From CAYFSC01 sp964345695 (GTDB taxonomy: Bacteria; Bacteroidota; Rhodothermia; Rhodothermales; Salinibacteraceae): DNA of 5,931 nt. Positions 1 to 5,931 of this stretch are shown in pieces; position 1 is the stretch's first letter; every line of letters starts with the position of its first letter. The stretch spans positions 1 to 5,931 of the forward strand of contig CAYFSC010000181.1 of NCBI GenBank assembly GCA_964345695.1. The letters are read 5' to 3'. Both the position numbers and the translations under genes were made by a program. The notes beneath the pieces are model-generated. The model was not told where the DNA came from. It saw only the letters and a list, made by a program, of their open reading frames with translations, and ran no database searches.

Positions 1-24
1 TCGATACGGGATCTCTTCCGGACG

Positions 25-996
25 CTACGGGCGCGGCGCGCCGAGCGCGGATGTATCTACGGCTGCGGTGTCGGACGGAGCGGGCGCCGTCGTGTCGGGC
101 ACTGTCGTATCGCGCGCTATCGTGTCGGGCGGCGTCGCGAGAGAGTCGGCCAGGGCAGGCGGGGTCTGCATCGTGTCGGGCGGCGGATCGCCGGCGGCAA
201 GGGTGACAATGCCGTTCTCGGTGCGCAGCTCCACGACGGCGTCGCCTCCGCCGAGCTGTGCCGTGTAGCGGGCCCCGGCGTCGACCGGGGTGAGGCGCTC
301 CTGTTCGAACGTGAGACCCTGCACCCGCACCTCGCCGGCCCGCGTCCGAGCGTCGACCTGGACCGAGGCCTGCGGCGGCAGGGCGAAGTGCACATCCCCA
401 TTCGCGGTGCGCAGCGTGATCTGCGCGTCGGCGGGGACCGCGTCCATCTCGACGATGAGATCGCCCGTCTCGACCGACACCTCCACCTCTGCCGCCGCGT
501 CGCGGATGCGGACATCGCCGAATCGCTGCTGCACGACGATCGGGCCGCGTGCGCCGCGAAGATCAAACTGTCCGCTCTCCTGGTCCACCCGCAGCGACAC
601 CGAATGCGGAACGGTGCCCACCACGTCCACGGCACTGCGCGGCGGCTCCGCCGATTCGATCTCGAACGTGTAGGTGTCGGCGGTGCCGGTCTCGGTCACT
701 TGAATGTCGTTCAGGACCGTGCGCGCCTCGGTCGAGTCGGTGCCGCGGCCGCGCTTGGTCAGCGTCAGGTTGGCGGTTTCGCCATCTTGCCCTTGCAGGC
801 GGAAGCGACCGCGGAAGCCGTCGAATACCAGCCGCCGATCAGCGGGCGACACGATGCGCGTCAGGGAGTCCGTCACTTCGATGGTCCCCGGGCGCAGCGC
901 TCCGTCGTCGGCCCGCCCGATGTCTGCGTCCGGCGAGGGGCCGCAGGCGGGAATCAGAAGCAAGCATCCGAGAGTGACAGCAGTAAAGATCCGCAT
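25..996 (-). CDS. DUF4097-like envelope lipoprotein with proline/threonine-rich tail
   Basis: The predicted protein has 323 residues. Residues 1-17 form a short lipoprotein signal (one Arg, a hydrophobic core, then Ile-Pro-Ala) before Cys18, the likely lipidated residue; Pro at -2 is a little unusual. The mature part is beta-rich, with short Gly-Asp/Asn-Gly turns every 18-22 residues (near 141, 159, 177, 199, 220 and 261), each followed by alternating hydrophobic residues. That pattern resembles DUF4097 'putative adhesin' proteins, whose biochemical role is unknown. Residues 271-323 are a low-complexity tail rich in Pro, Asp and Thr, probably disordered. The ATG at 996 was chosen because the signal peptide starts exactly there; the open frame continues upstream into ftsX but codes for nothing plausible. 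No Shine-Dalgarno precedes it. It lies 164 bp after ftsX. Lipoprotein status is fairly sure, the family less so, the function unknown. Confidence 0.8.
   Translation of the reverse strand: MRIFTAVTLGCLLLIPACGPSPDADIGRADDGALRPGTIEVTDSLTRIVSPADRRLVFDGFRGRFRLQGQDGETANLTLTKRGRGTDSTEARTVLNDIQVTETGTADTYTFEIESAEPPRSAVDVVGTVPHSVSLRVDQESGQFDLRGARGPIVVQQRFGDVRIRDAAAEVEVSVETGDLIVEMDAVPADAQITLRTANGDVHFALPPQASVQVDARTRAGEVRVQGLTFEQERLTPVDAGARYTAQLGGGDAVVELRTENGIVTLAAGDPPPDTMQTPPALADSLATPPDTIARDTTVPDTTAPAPSDTAAVDTSALGAPRP
119..185. repeat. 16-bp direct repeat in the lipoprotein tail
   Basis: The 16-mer atcgtgtcgggcggcg occurs identically at 119-134 and 170-185. Its core cgtgtcgggc also occurs at 91-100. On the coding strand these copies encode the Pro-Asp-Thr units of the low-complexity lipoprotein tail, so the repeats are coding microduplications and not a mobile element. 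Confidence 0.75.
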
Positions 997-1160
997 GGGT
1001 TGTAGACGTGGAGACAGGAGACGTGAAAGCACTCTTTTTGTATGATACGTTTTGAAGCTGTTTGGCGGACGGTCTGCGGCCTGCGACTTTGTGGATTTCG
1101 CTCCAAACACCTTCTTGTACGACACGCGACGCTTCTGGATCGATCCCGGTCGTTGCGCAC

Positions 1161-2036
1161 TCAGTGCAGCTCTACGTTTTGAATGAACCGCCGGGCCGCA
1201 AAGTAGGCGCCCATCCAGCCGAGCAGCATGCCGGTTCCGAGGAGGCCGCCCACGAGTAGCAGCTCCAGTTTGGGGTCGCCGGCCGGCCGGCCAAGCTGCT
1301 GCAGAAAGAGGCGGTACCCGCCCCACACGAGCCCGGCCGCCACCGTTCCGCCCATCAGCCCCTGCAGAATGCCCTCGATGAGAAACGGCCGGCGGACGAA
1401 CGCGTCGGTGGCGCCGACGAGCTTCATCGTGCGGATGAGCAGCCGCCGCGCATAGATCGTAAGACGGATGGTGTTGGCCACCAGAAAGGTGGCGGCGAGG
1501 AGAACGATGACGGCGAGTGTGGCACCGGCTGCCGTGACCAGCTGCCGGTTGCGCGCAACGCGGGCGAGCAGGTCGCGGTTGAAAACCACGTCGTCGGCGT
1601 GCGTCCACGCGCCGAACGTGTCGGCCAGCTGCGCCATGCTGTCGGGGTTGGCGTAGGCGGGCTGCACCCACACCTTCACCGACGCGGGAAGAAAGGTGGG
1701 ATCGTCGTACGGCGCGGCCTGCTCGCCGAACTGCTCGCGAAAGATCTGCGCCGCCTCTTCGTGCGAGATGAACTCCGTGCGCTCAACGCCGGGCATGGTC
1801 TCGATACGCGCATGCAATGCCTCCTTCTCGTCGGCGGAGGCCTCTTCCTCGATGAAAATCTCCATCTCGCCCGCCTGTTCGCGCAGCATCGCCGTCACCT
1901 CCTGGGCCTGGTAGCCCACGATGGCAAAGACGCCGATGAGCACGAGCGCAACGGCAATGGCGCTCGTAGAGGCGACGGCGGCAAAGGTCGCCCGCCGGAA
2001 GTTGGCAAGGCCTTCGCGGACGGTGTACGGCAGCAT
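1161..2036 (-). CDS. ftsX: Cell division protein FtsX
   Basis: This is the integral membrane half of the FtsEX ABC-like complex, which in characterised bacteria links the divisome to activation of peptidoglycan hydrolases in the periplasm. The protein has 291 residues, with four membrane segments at about 18-42, 168-190, 220-245 and 258-282. The first is followed by an extracytoplasmic domain of about 125 residues (43-167) that is acidic at its start. Residues 188-221 carry the typical FtsX cytoplasmic region (NTIRL, ARR, then KLVGAT at 205-210), followed by the third helix. The ATG at 2036 gives the short basic N-terminus normal for the family. A GGAGG on the coding strand (2066-2070) lies about 30 bases upstream, too far for a normal ribosome site. 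No ftsE is adjacent; the ABC ATPase in this window is of another subfamily. It sits 115 bp after the dehydratase and 164 bp before the lipoprotein. Confidence 0.95.
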   Translation of the reverse strand: MLPYTVREGLANFRRATFAAVASTSAIAVALVLIGVFAIVGYQAQEVTAMLREQAGEMEIFIEEEASADEKEALHARIETMPGVERTEFISHEEAAQIFREQFGEQAAPYDDPTFLPASVKVWVQPAYANPDSMAQLADTFGAWTHADDVVFNRDLLARVARNRQLVTAAGATLAVIVLLAATFLVANTIRLTIYARRLLIRTMKLVGATDAFVRRPFLIEGILQGLMGGTVAAGLVWGGYRLFLQQLGRPAGDPKLELLLVGGLLGTGMLLGWMGAYFAARRFIQNVELH

Positions 2037-2104
2037 GGGGCGCGGAGCGGATGAGGCGATACAGACCTCCGGTAAGGTACGAACGCACTTCGGGGAGCGT
2101 CAAT

Positions 2105-2149
2105 CCGAAAAGACAGGTCGGCGAAAGAAATCGGACGTCTGCTCTCGCC
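2105..2149 (-). terminator. Possible intrinsic terminator after pheA
   Basis: On the minus strand, three bases after the pheA stop codon, the arms at 2142-2149 and 2120-2127 (GGCGAGAG / CTTTCGCC) can form an eight-pair stem including one G-U wobble, around a 14-base loop. A short T-rich stretch (TCTTTTC) follows about seven bases later. The T tract is offset and the stem is modest, so the call is tentative. Confidence 0.3.
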
Positions 2150-2151
2150 TT

Positions 2152-3030
2152 CTACGTGCGATCAGTCCTCTCCGTCGTCTGCGCGCCGTTGGCGTCCACC
2201 ATCGGTCCCGCCGGGTAGGAGCCGAGCACCCGCACCTCGGTGCTGATCTCGCGCAAATGATCGAGGGCCCGGTTCAAGGCGTCGTCGTGGACGCTGCCGT
2301 CGATGTCGAGGTAAAAGACGTACCGCCCCGGGTGACCGACGAGCGGTCGGCTTTCGATCTTGAGCAGGTCGAGTTCGCGCAGGGCGAAGACGGCCAGGCT
2401 CTTGAACAGGGCACCCGGCACGTTCTCGCGCAGGGCGAAGACAATCGACGTTTTGCGCGCTCCCGAGCGGGACGACGCGTCGGTCCCGGCTGCGGCAAGC
2501 ACGAGGAAGCGCGTGTAGTTCTGCTCGTTGTCTTCGATGCCCGGGGCCAGCACGGCCAGCCCGTAGCGATCGGCAGCCCGGCGCGAGGCGATGGCGGCCT
2601 CCGACGCGTCGCCGCGCTCGGCCACGTCGCGCGCGGCCCCGGCGGTGTCGTACGCCGACACGGTGGTCGCCTGCGGCGCCAGCGTCTGCAACGACGCGCG
2701 GCACTGTCCGAGCGCCTGCGGGTGCGAGCGGATGGTTCGTAGCGTATCGAGGGCGGCGCCGGACGGGGCCAGGAGATGATGACGGATGCGCAGGTGCACC
2801 TCGTCGACGATCGTCACAGCGTGCGCGCGCAGGTGGTCGTAGTTCACGTGCACGCTGCCGAAAACCGCGTTCTCGATGGGCACCACGGCGCGGTCGGCCG
2901 AGCCGCTCTCGACGGCCGCGAACACGGCGTCGAACGTATCGCACGCCATCACATCGGGCGCCTCGAACACGTGGCGCACGGCCTCCTCGCTAAAGGCGCC
3001 GGGGATTCCCTGAAACGCGACGGTCGACAC
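2152..3030 (-). CDS. pheA: Prephenate dehydratase with C-terminal ACT domain
   Basis: The enzyme converts prephenate to phenylpyruvate with loss of water and CO2, the committed step to phenylalanine, in the cytoplasm. The protein has 292 residues, the usual size of the monofunctional form; there is no chorismate mutase domain. The catalytic domain starts with AFQGIPGAFSE (5-15), has PIEN at 51-54 and the NYTRF motif at 171-175, including the Thr-Arg-Phe triad (172-174) essential in the family. The ACT domain starts near 193 and keeps both phenylalanine-binding motifs, GALF (206-209) and ESRP (226-229), so feedback inhibition by phenylalanine is expected. The start chosen is GTG at 3030, immediately before the conserved first strand. 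A longer frame begins at GTG 3120, but its extra 30 residues come from a pyrimidine-rich, noncoding-looking stretch. No Shine-Dalgarno is visible. It lies 189 bp downstream of the kinase gene. Confidence 0.95.
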   Translation of the reverse strand: MSTVAFQGIPGAFSEEAVRHVFEAPDVMACDTFDAVFAAVESGSADRAVVPIENAVFGSVHVNYDHLRAHAVTIVDEVHLRIRHHLLAPSGAALDTLRTIRSHPQALGQCRASLQTLAPQATTVSAYDTAGAARDVAERGDASEAAIASRRAADRYGLAVLAPGIEDNEQNYTRFLVLAAAGTDASSRSGARKTSIVFALRENVPGALFKSLAVFALRELDLLKIESRPLVGHPGRYVFYLDIDGSVHDDALNRALDHLREISTEVRVLGSYPAGPMVDANGAQTTERTDRT

Positions 3031-3031
3031 T

Positions 3032-3202
3032 GCGGGGAAGGGGGAATGAGGGAAGAGGGATGAGGGTGTGCGACCCGTCGAAGTATTCTTGTGGCGATGA
3101 GGCGTTCCCCACCGTGTCACGATCCCCGCGGGCGATTGCAGGTGGGCATTCCGACCGAGGGACTGGAGGACCCGCCAAATCTCCCCTTCCCTCTTCCCCC
3201 GC
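3032..3202. repeat. Imperfect inverted purine/pyrimidine tracts around the kinase-pheA gap
   Basis: The plus strand is purine-rich from about 3032 to 3066 and pyrimidine-rich from about 3181 to 3216, so the two tracts are inverted copies of similar sequence. An exact 11-base inverted match is gggaagaggga (3050-3060) with tccctcttccc (3188-3198). A second alignment places the left tract from 3032 against the right tract ending at 3202 over about 20 bases, with one gap and a few mismatches. In a minus-strand transcript the right tract follows the kinase stop codon and the left tract immediately precedes the pheA GTG. The loop of over 100 bases makes a simple terminator unlikely. Confidence 0.5.
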
Positions 3203-3219
3203 TCGCCCTTCCCTGTCCT

Positions 3220-4092
3220 TTACGCAAAGCGTTGCAACGTGGAAGCGACTCCGTTGGCATACCCGGCGCCGAAGTGATTGAGGTGATTGATGAGGTGGTA
3301 CAGGTTATAGATCTCGCGCCGCTCTTCGTAGCCAGACTCCAGCGGCCAGGCCTCCCGGTAGGCCGCATAGAACGCCTCGTCGTAGCCGCCAAACAGCTCC
3401 GACATGGCGAGGTCGACCTCACGGTGGCCGTAGTACGTGGCCGGATCGATGAGGACGGCGGTGCCGACCGCGTTCACCATGAAATTGCCCTTCCAGAGAT
3501 CGCCGTGCACCACGGAGGGCGGCGGGTGGGCCGGAAGGAGATTTTCCAGACGGCGGTACAGCGTGTCGAGCGGGCGGTCCCAGTCGCTGCGCCAGCGCCC
3601 CTTCTCGCGCGCCATCTCAACCTGCGGAGCCAGACGTTCCTCGCGGAAGAACGCGGGCCAGGCGGTCATCCACGTGTTGGATTGTGGAAGCCGGCCGATG
3701 TAATTGTCCATCGAGAAGCCGTACTCCTCGCCGGTATGGCGGTGCATCTCCGCGAGGCCCGTGCCGAACGACTGCCAAAAGCGGCGCCCCTTCCGCCCAG
3801 TATTGATCCAGTCCAGGACCAGAAAGCCGGGCCGTTCGCCGTCGGGCGTGTCGTGTTCGACGACTTCGGGAACGACGAGCGGCGTCTCGGCCGCCGCCAT
3901 GGCCTCGAGTCCGGCGGCCTCGCCCGGAAAGGTGCGGGCCACGTTCGCGTCCCCCCATTTGAGAAAGTACGGCGCGTCTTCGGTTTCGAGGCGCGAGGCG
4001 TTGGCGATGCACCCACCGCTTACCGACGTGCACTGCGCGATGGTGGCGTCGAGCCGATCTTCGAGCGTGTCGCGGAGCGGATCCGGAAGCAT
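3220..4092 (-). CDS. Fructosamine/ketosamine 3-kinase family protein
   Basis: This enzyme family phosphorylates C3 of ketosamines formed when sugars react with protein amines; the product is unstable and the amine is regenerated (deglycation). Characterised bacterial members prefer ribulosamines and erythrulosamines over fructosamines. The protein has 290 residues, the normal family length. A P-loop region with GGCI (26-29) is followed by the ATP-binding Lys45 (in YFLKW). MDNYIGRLPQSN is at 128-139. The catalytic HGDLWKGN is at 196-203 with Asp198 as catalytic aspartate. IDPATYYGHREVDLAM (215-230) holds the metal-binding Asp216, and YNLYHLINHLNHFG closes the fold at 262-275. ATG 4092 fits family length; an in-frame ATG at 4254 would add 54 residues that resemble no known extension. 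No Shine-Dalgarno is seen. The upstream neighbour, 190 bp away, is a phosphatase of the type known to act in the same repair route. Confidence 0.93.
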   Translation of the reverse strand: MLPDPLRDTLEDRLDATIAQCTSVSGGCIANASRLETEDAPYFLKWGDANVARTFPGEAAGLEAMAAAETPLVVPEVVEHDTPDGERPGFLVLDWINTGRKGRRFWQSFGTGLAEMHRHTGEEYGFSMDNYIGRLPQSNTWMTAWPAFFREERLAPQVEMAREKGRWRSDWDRPLDTLYRRLENLLPAHPPPSVVHGDLWKGNFMVNAVGTAVLIDPATYYGHREVDLAMSELFGGYDEAFYAAYREAWPLESGYEERREIYNLYHLINHLNHFGAGYANGVASTLQRFA

Positions 4093-4282
4093 GCGATGCG
4101 GGGCGGCGAGAGAGCAGAGCGGCGAGAGCGCGCGGAGACGCGGACCGAACCCGTCGGGGAGGGGCGAAGCGTCCACGCCTTCGGAGCATACAGAGTATCC
4201 AAGGGCAGGAGGCTGGCCTTCCCCTTCGTCCGAGGTGCTTTGCCTGATCGGCATGCACTCGCACGAGGCGCGAGAGGAATCG

Positions 4283-4792
4283 TCAGTCGTCGCGTCCGTC
4301 CAGATCGTACTCGTCGATGAGCTGTTCCAGCAGGGTTTCCGCAGTGCGGTCCACGATGTCGAACACGTTTTCGAAGCCGTCGCGGCCGCCGTAGTACGGA
4401 TCGGGGACCTGGTAGTCGTCGGGCTCGGGATCGAACTCTCGGAAGAGACGCACCTTGCCGTTGTACTCGTCGTCTTCGTCGAAGTAAAGGACGTCGTTCA
4501 GATTGCTCTTGTCCATGACGAGGATGTGGTCGTACGCCTCCAGGTGCTCCTCCTGGAACTGACTCGCCTGGTGATCCGACAGCGAGAGCCCGTGGCGGTG
4601 CGCCGTCTGGCGCATGCGGGCATCGGCGGTGTCGCCCACATGCCAGTCGCCGGTGCCCGACGACTCGATCTCGAAGTGTTCGTCGAGCCCTGCCTCTTGC
4701 ACCTTCTGACGAAAGACGGTCTCTGCGAGCGGACTCCGGCAGATGTTGCCGAGGCAGACGAATTGGATCTGGATCGTATCGGTCTCAGGCAT
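4283..4792 (-). CDS. Low-molecular-weight protein tyrosine phosphatase (likely ketosamine-5-phosphate phosphatase)
   Basis: This is a cytoplasmic phosphatase working through a cysteinyl-phosphate intermediate. With 169 residues it is slightly longer than the usual 140-160. The active-site loop CLGNICRS lies at 13-20: Cys13 is the nucleophile, Arg19 binds phosphate, and Cys18 is the second cysteine that can form a protective disulfide in this family. The catalytic acid is Asp131 in DPYYGG (131-136). Residues 105-130 include an acidic stretch (DEDDEY and DPEPDD), consistent with a halophilic host. ATG 4792 places the first strand normally; ATG 4816 would add eight residues and cannot be excluded, while a GTG further up adds an unlike-coding extension. 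The gene directly precedes a ketosamine 3-kinase, an arrangement known in bacteria where the phosphatase dephosphorylates ribulosamine-5-phosphate or erythrulosamine-4-phosphate adducts before the kinase acts. Protein tyrosine dephosphorylation remains an alternative. Confidence 0.94.
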   Translation of the reverse strand: MPETDTIQIQFVCLGNICRSPLAETVFRQKVQEAGLDEHFEIESSGTGDWHVGDTADARMRQTAHRHGLSLSDHQASQFQEEHLEAYDHILVMDKSNLNDVLYFDEDDEYNGKVRLFREFDPEPDDYQVPDPYYGGRDGFENVFDIVDRTAETLLEQLIDEYDLDGRDD

Positions 4793-5225
4793 AGAGATCG
4801 TTGGAAGGAAAGACATCGGTTCAGCACGCGTCTTTGTTACACGCGACGCCGAGACGCTTGTGCCGACCGAGACCGGGGTGCCGAGGACGAAGAATCCGGG
4901 AACCGACACGACGGGGTCGAGCAAGAAAGCGCTGCGCTGCACCAGACCAGTCAGGCAGCTCTTCCCATCCCGACGCACCCCCTATCCGAGAGGAAATGAC
5001 GTCTCCCCGGACAGGGCCGGCGAGCTCCCACACGCGCCGGTCGTGGTTGTGGACACCTGTCAACCCCTACGGTGATGCCGCAGGGCGCGCCCCGGAAGAG
5101 AGGGCCCACAGGTTTGCCGTGTGGGGCCCTCCCTCACGATACAGCATCTGAGCGACGGAAAGAGTCCCGTCCGAGTCGATTGGGGGGAGCGCATCTCCCG
5201 AGGGGGGAGTCCCGTTGTCCAGGGA
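4793..5225. other. 433-bp intergenic region between the ABC ATPase and phosphatase genes
   Basis: No gene is supported here: open frames exist on both strands but show no recognisable protein. A stem-loop lies at 5098-5135 (separate entry). Nearer the ABC stop codon, the octamer ggggggag occurs at 5182-5189 and 5202-5209, and both copies can pair with ctccc at 5195-5199, giving two mutually exclusive short hairpins. The nonamer gagtcccgt is repeated at 5162-5170 and 5207-5215. A ten-base palindrome gggcgcgccc is at 5083-5092, and an imperfect palindrome spans 5045-5065. A promoter for the phosphatase gene probably lies here, but no match to the Bacteroidota -33/-7 pattern or to a sigma-70 pair was convincing. 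Confidence 0.5.
5098..5135 (-). terminator. Stem-loop downstream of the ABC ATPase gene
   Basis: Plus-strand arms agggcccaca (5101-5110) and tgtggggccct (5120-5130) form ten pairs with one bulged base around a nine-base loop (5111-5119). Three more outer pairs (5098-5100 with 5133-5135) are possible across a two-base bulge. In a minus-strand transcript the stem begins about 90 bases after the ABC stop codon. It is followed by CUCUUCC and not by a U run, so it may act as a factor-dependent end or an RNA 3'-end stabiliser and not as a classic intrinsic terminator. Confidence 0.4.
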
Positions 5226-5927
5226 TCAGGCGGTGTGGGCAGCGTACTCTTGCGCGATGAAGTTTTCCGAGACCACCTTGCCATCGAAGAGGTGGATTGT
5301 CCGCGCGCTGTACTCGGCATCGGCGGGCGAGTGGGTCACCATCACGATGGTGGTACCGGCCTCGTTGAGGTCACTCAGCAGGTTCATTACCTGGGTGCCG
5401 TTGGTCGAGTCAAGGTTTCCGGTCGGCTCGTCGGCCAGGATCAGCTTCGGATCGGCGACGACGGCCCGGGCCACGGCCACGCGCTGCTGCTGTCCGCCCG
5501 AGAGCTGCTGCGGAAAGTGGCCTTTGCGGTGGGTCATTTGCACGCGGTCGAGCGCCGCCGTCACGCGCTCCTCGCGCTCGGCGGAGGGCGTGTTCAGGTA
5601 GAGCAGCGGAAGCTCGACGTTCTCGTAGACCGTCAGTTCGTCGATCAGGTTAAAGCTCTGGAAGACGAAGCCGATGTTGCCTTTGCGCATCTTGGCGCGC
5701 TGGCGCTCGGAGTAGCCAGACACGTCGGTGCCGTTGAACTGGTGCGTGCCGTCGGTGGGCGTATCGAGCAGGCCCAGGATGTTGAGCAGTGTCGACTTGC
5801 CGCAGCCCGACGGGCCCATCACGGAGACGAACTCGCCGGATTCGATGTTGAGGCTCACGCCGTTGAGGGCAATCGTCTCGACCTCTTCGGCACGATAGAC
5901 TTTTTTGAGGTTTTCGGTCTGGATCAT
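5226..5927 (-). CDS. ABC transporter ATP-binding protein, MacB/LolD type
   Basis: This is the nucleotide-binding subunit of an ABC system at the inner membrane. The protein has 233 residues, complete for the family. An aromatic A-loop residue is Tyr11. Walker A GPSGCGKST is at 38-46, the Q-loop Gln90 is in FVFQSFNL, the signature LSGGQ at 142-146, Walker B LILADEP at 162-168 with Glu167 as catalytic base, the D-loop at 170-174, and the switch His199 in VTHS. The run LLNILGLLD after Walker A and the spacing are those of the MacB/LolD/YknY group, which pair with four-helix permeases carrying a large periplasmic domain and act in lipoprotein release, macrolide or peptide export, or envelope mechanotransmission. 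The substrate cannot be told from the ATPase alone. The start codon is four bases from the window edge, so the upstream neighbour is unseen, and no permease follows. It is probably not FtsE despite FtsX lying 3 kb away. Confidence 0.95.
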   Translation of the reverse strand: MIQTENLKKVYRAEEVETIALNGVSLNIESGEFVSVMGPSGCGKSTLLNILGLLDTPTDGTHQFNGTDVSGYSERQRAKMRKGNIGFVFQSFNLIDELTVYENVELPLLYLNTPSAEREERVTAALDRVQMTHRKGHFPQQLSGGQQQRVAVARAVVADPKLILADEPTGNLDSTNGTQVMNLLSDLNEAGTTIVMVTHSPADAEYSARTIHLFDGKVVSENFIAQEYAAHTA

Positions 5928-5931
5928 GGGG

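Noticed and set aside
1042..1047. TATCAT on the minus strand as a -10 element for the lipoprotein gene
   Set aside because: It sits in the only AT-rich patch of the 164-bp gap, but no -35 or -33 partner lies at a suitable distance, so it was not listed as a promoter.
1157..1167. Palindrome gcactcagtgc at the ftsX stop codon as a terminator
   Set aside because: The centre is one base, too small for a hairpin loop, and no T run follows on either strand.
997..1671. N-terminal extension of the lipoprotein frame up to 1671
   Set aside because: The extension overlaps ftsX out of frame and is Arg/His/Pro-rich shadow sequence; a signal peptide and lipobox start exactly at the ATG at 996.
2037..2103. 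Upstream frame from a TTG at 2103 as the true ftsX N-terminus or a sign of a frameshift
   Set aside because: It is in a different frame from ftsX; the ATG at 2036 already gives a full-length protein with a normal N-terminus.
4103..4128. gcggcgagag repeated at 4103-4112 and 4119-4128
   Set aside because: A short repeat with a 16-base offset in low-complexity GC-rich spacer; nothing suggests function.
3091..4320. Plus-strand open frame of about 409 codons antisense to the kinase gene
   Set aside because: It runs antisense through a gene with unmistakable family motifs and across both flanking gaps; its translation shows no domain. Long antisense frames are expected in GC-rich coding DNA.
3704..4999. 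Plus-strand open frame of about 431 codons across the kinase, gap and phosphatase
   Set aside because: It spans two well-supported minus-strand genes and the noncoding sequence around them, with low-complexity Arg/Ala/Ser-rich translation and no motif.

Overview
The window is GC-rich bacterial chromosomal DNA carrying six complete protein genes, all on the minus strand. Transcription runs from high to low coordinates. In that order they are: a MacB/LolD-type ABC transporter ATPase (5226-5927), a low-molecular-weight protein tyrosine phosphatase (4283-4792), a fructosamine/ketosamine 3-kinase (3220-4092), an ACT-domain prephenate dehydratase (2152-3030), the divisome membrane protein FtsX (1161-2036) and a DUF4097-like lipoprotein (25-996). 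No tRNA, rRNA, CRISPR array, transposase or phage gene was seen.

The organism is probably a GC-rich member of the Bacteroidota/Rhodothermota side of the tree, of the Salinibacter/Rhodothermus kind. The reasons are the GC-rich base usage, the lack of well-placed Shine-Dalgarno sequences before almost every start, an FtsX gene without an adjacent ftsE, and locally acidic proteins of the sort seen in moderate halophiles, most clearly in the phosphatase. This placement is inference; no marker gene in the window fixes it.

Layout: the six genes are co-directional but not tightly packed. The gaps are 433, 190, 189, 115 and 164 bp, with no overlaps, so the region looks like a run of loosely linked housekeeping genes and not one compact operon. 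The largest gap (4793-5225) holds a strong stem-loop just beyond the ABC gene and otherwise nothing recognisable. The gap before the dehydratase is bordered by mirror-placed purine/pyrimidine tracts that form an imperfect inverted repeat.

How the genes work together: the clearest functional pair is the phosphatase and the ketosamine kinase. This adjacency is known in bacteria and fits protein deglycation: the phosphatase removes the 5-phosphate from ribulosamine-5-phosphate (or similar) adducts on proteins, and the kinase then phosphorylates the sugar at C3 so that the adduct falls off. The dehydratase makes phenylpyruvate for phenylalanine synthesis and carries the phenylalanine-sensing ACT motifs. 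FtsX and the lipoprotein are envelope proteins. The ABC ATPase probably serves a permease encoded outside the window. No previously undescribed system is evident; the deglycation pair with its conserved redox cysteines is the most interesting part.
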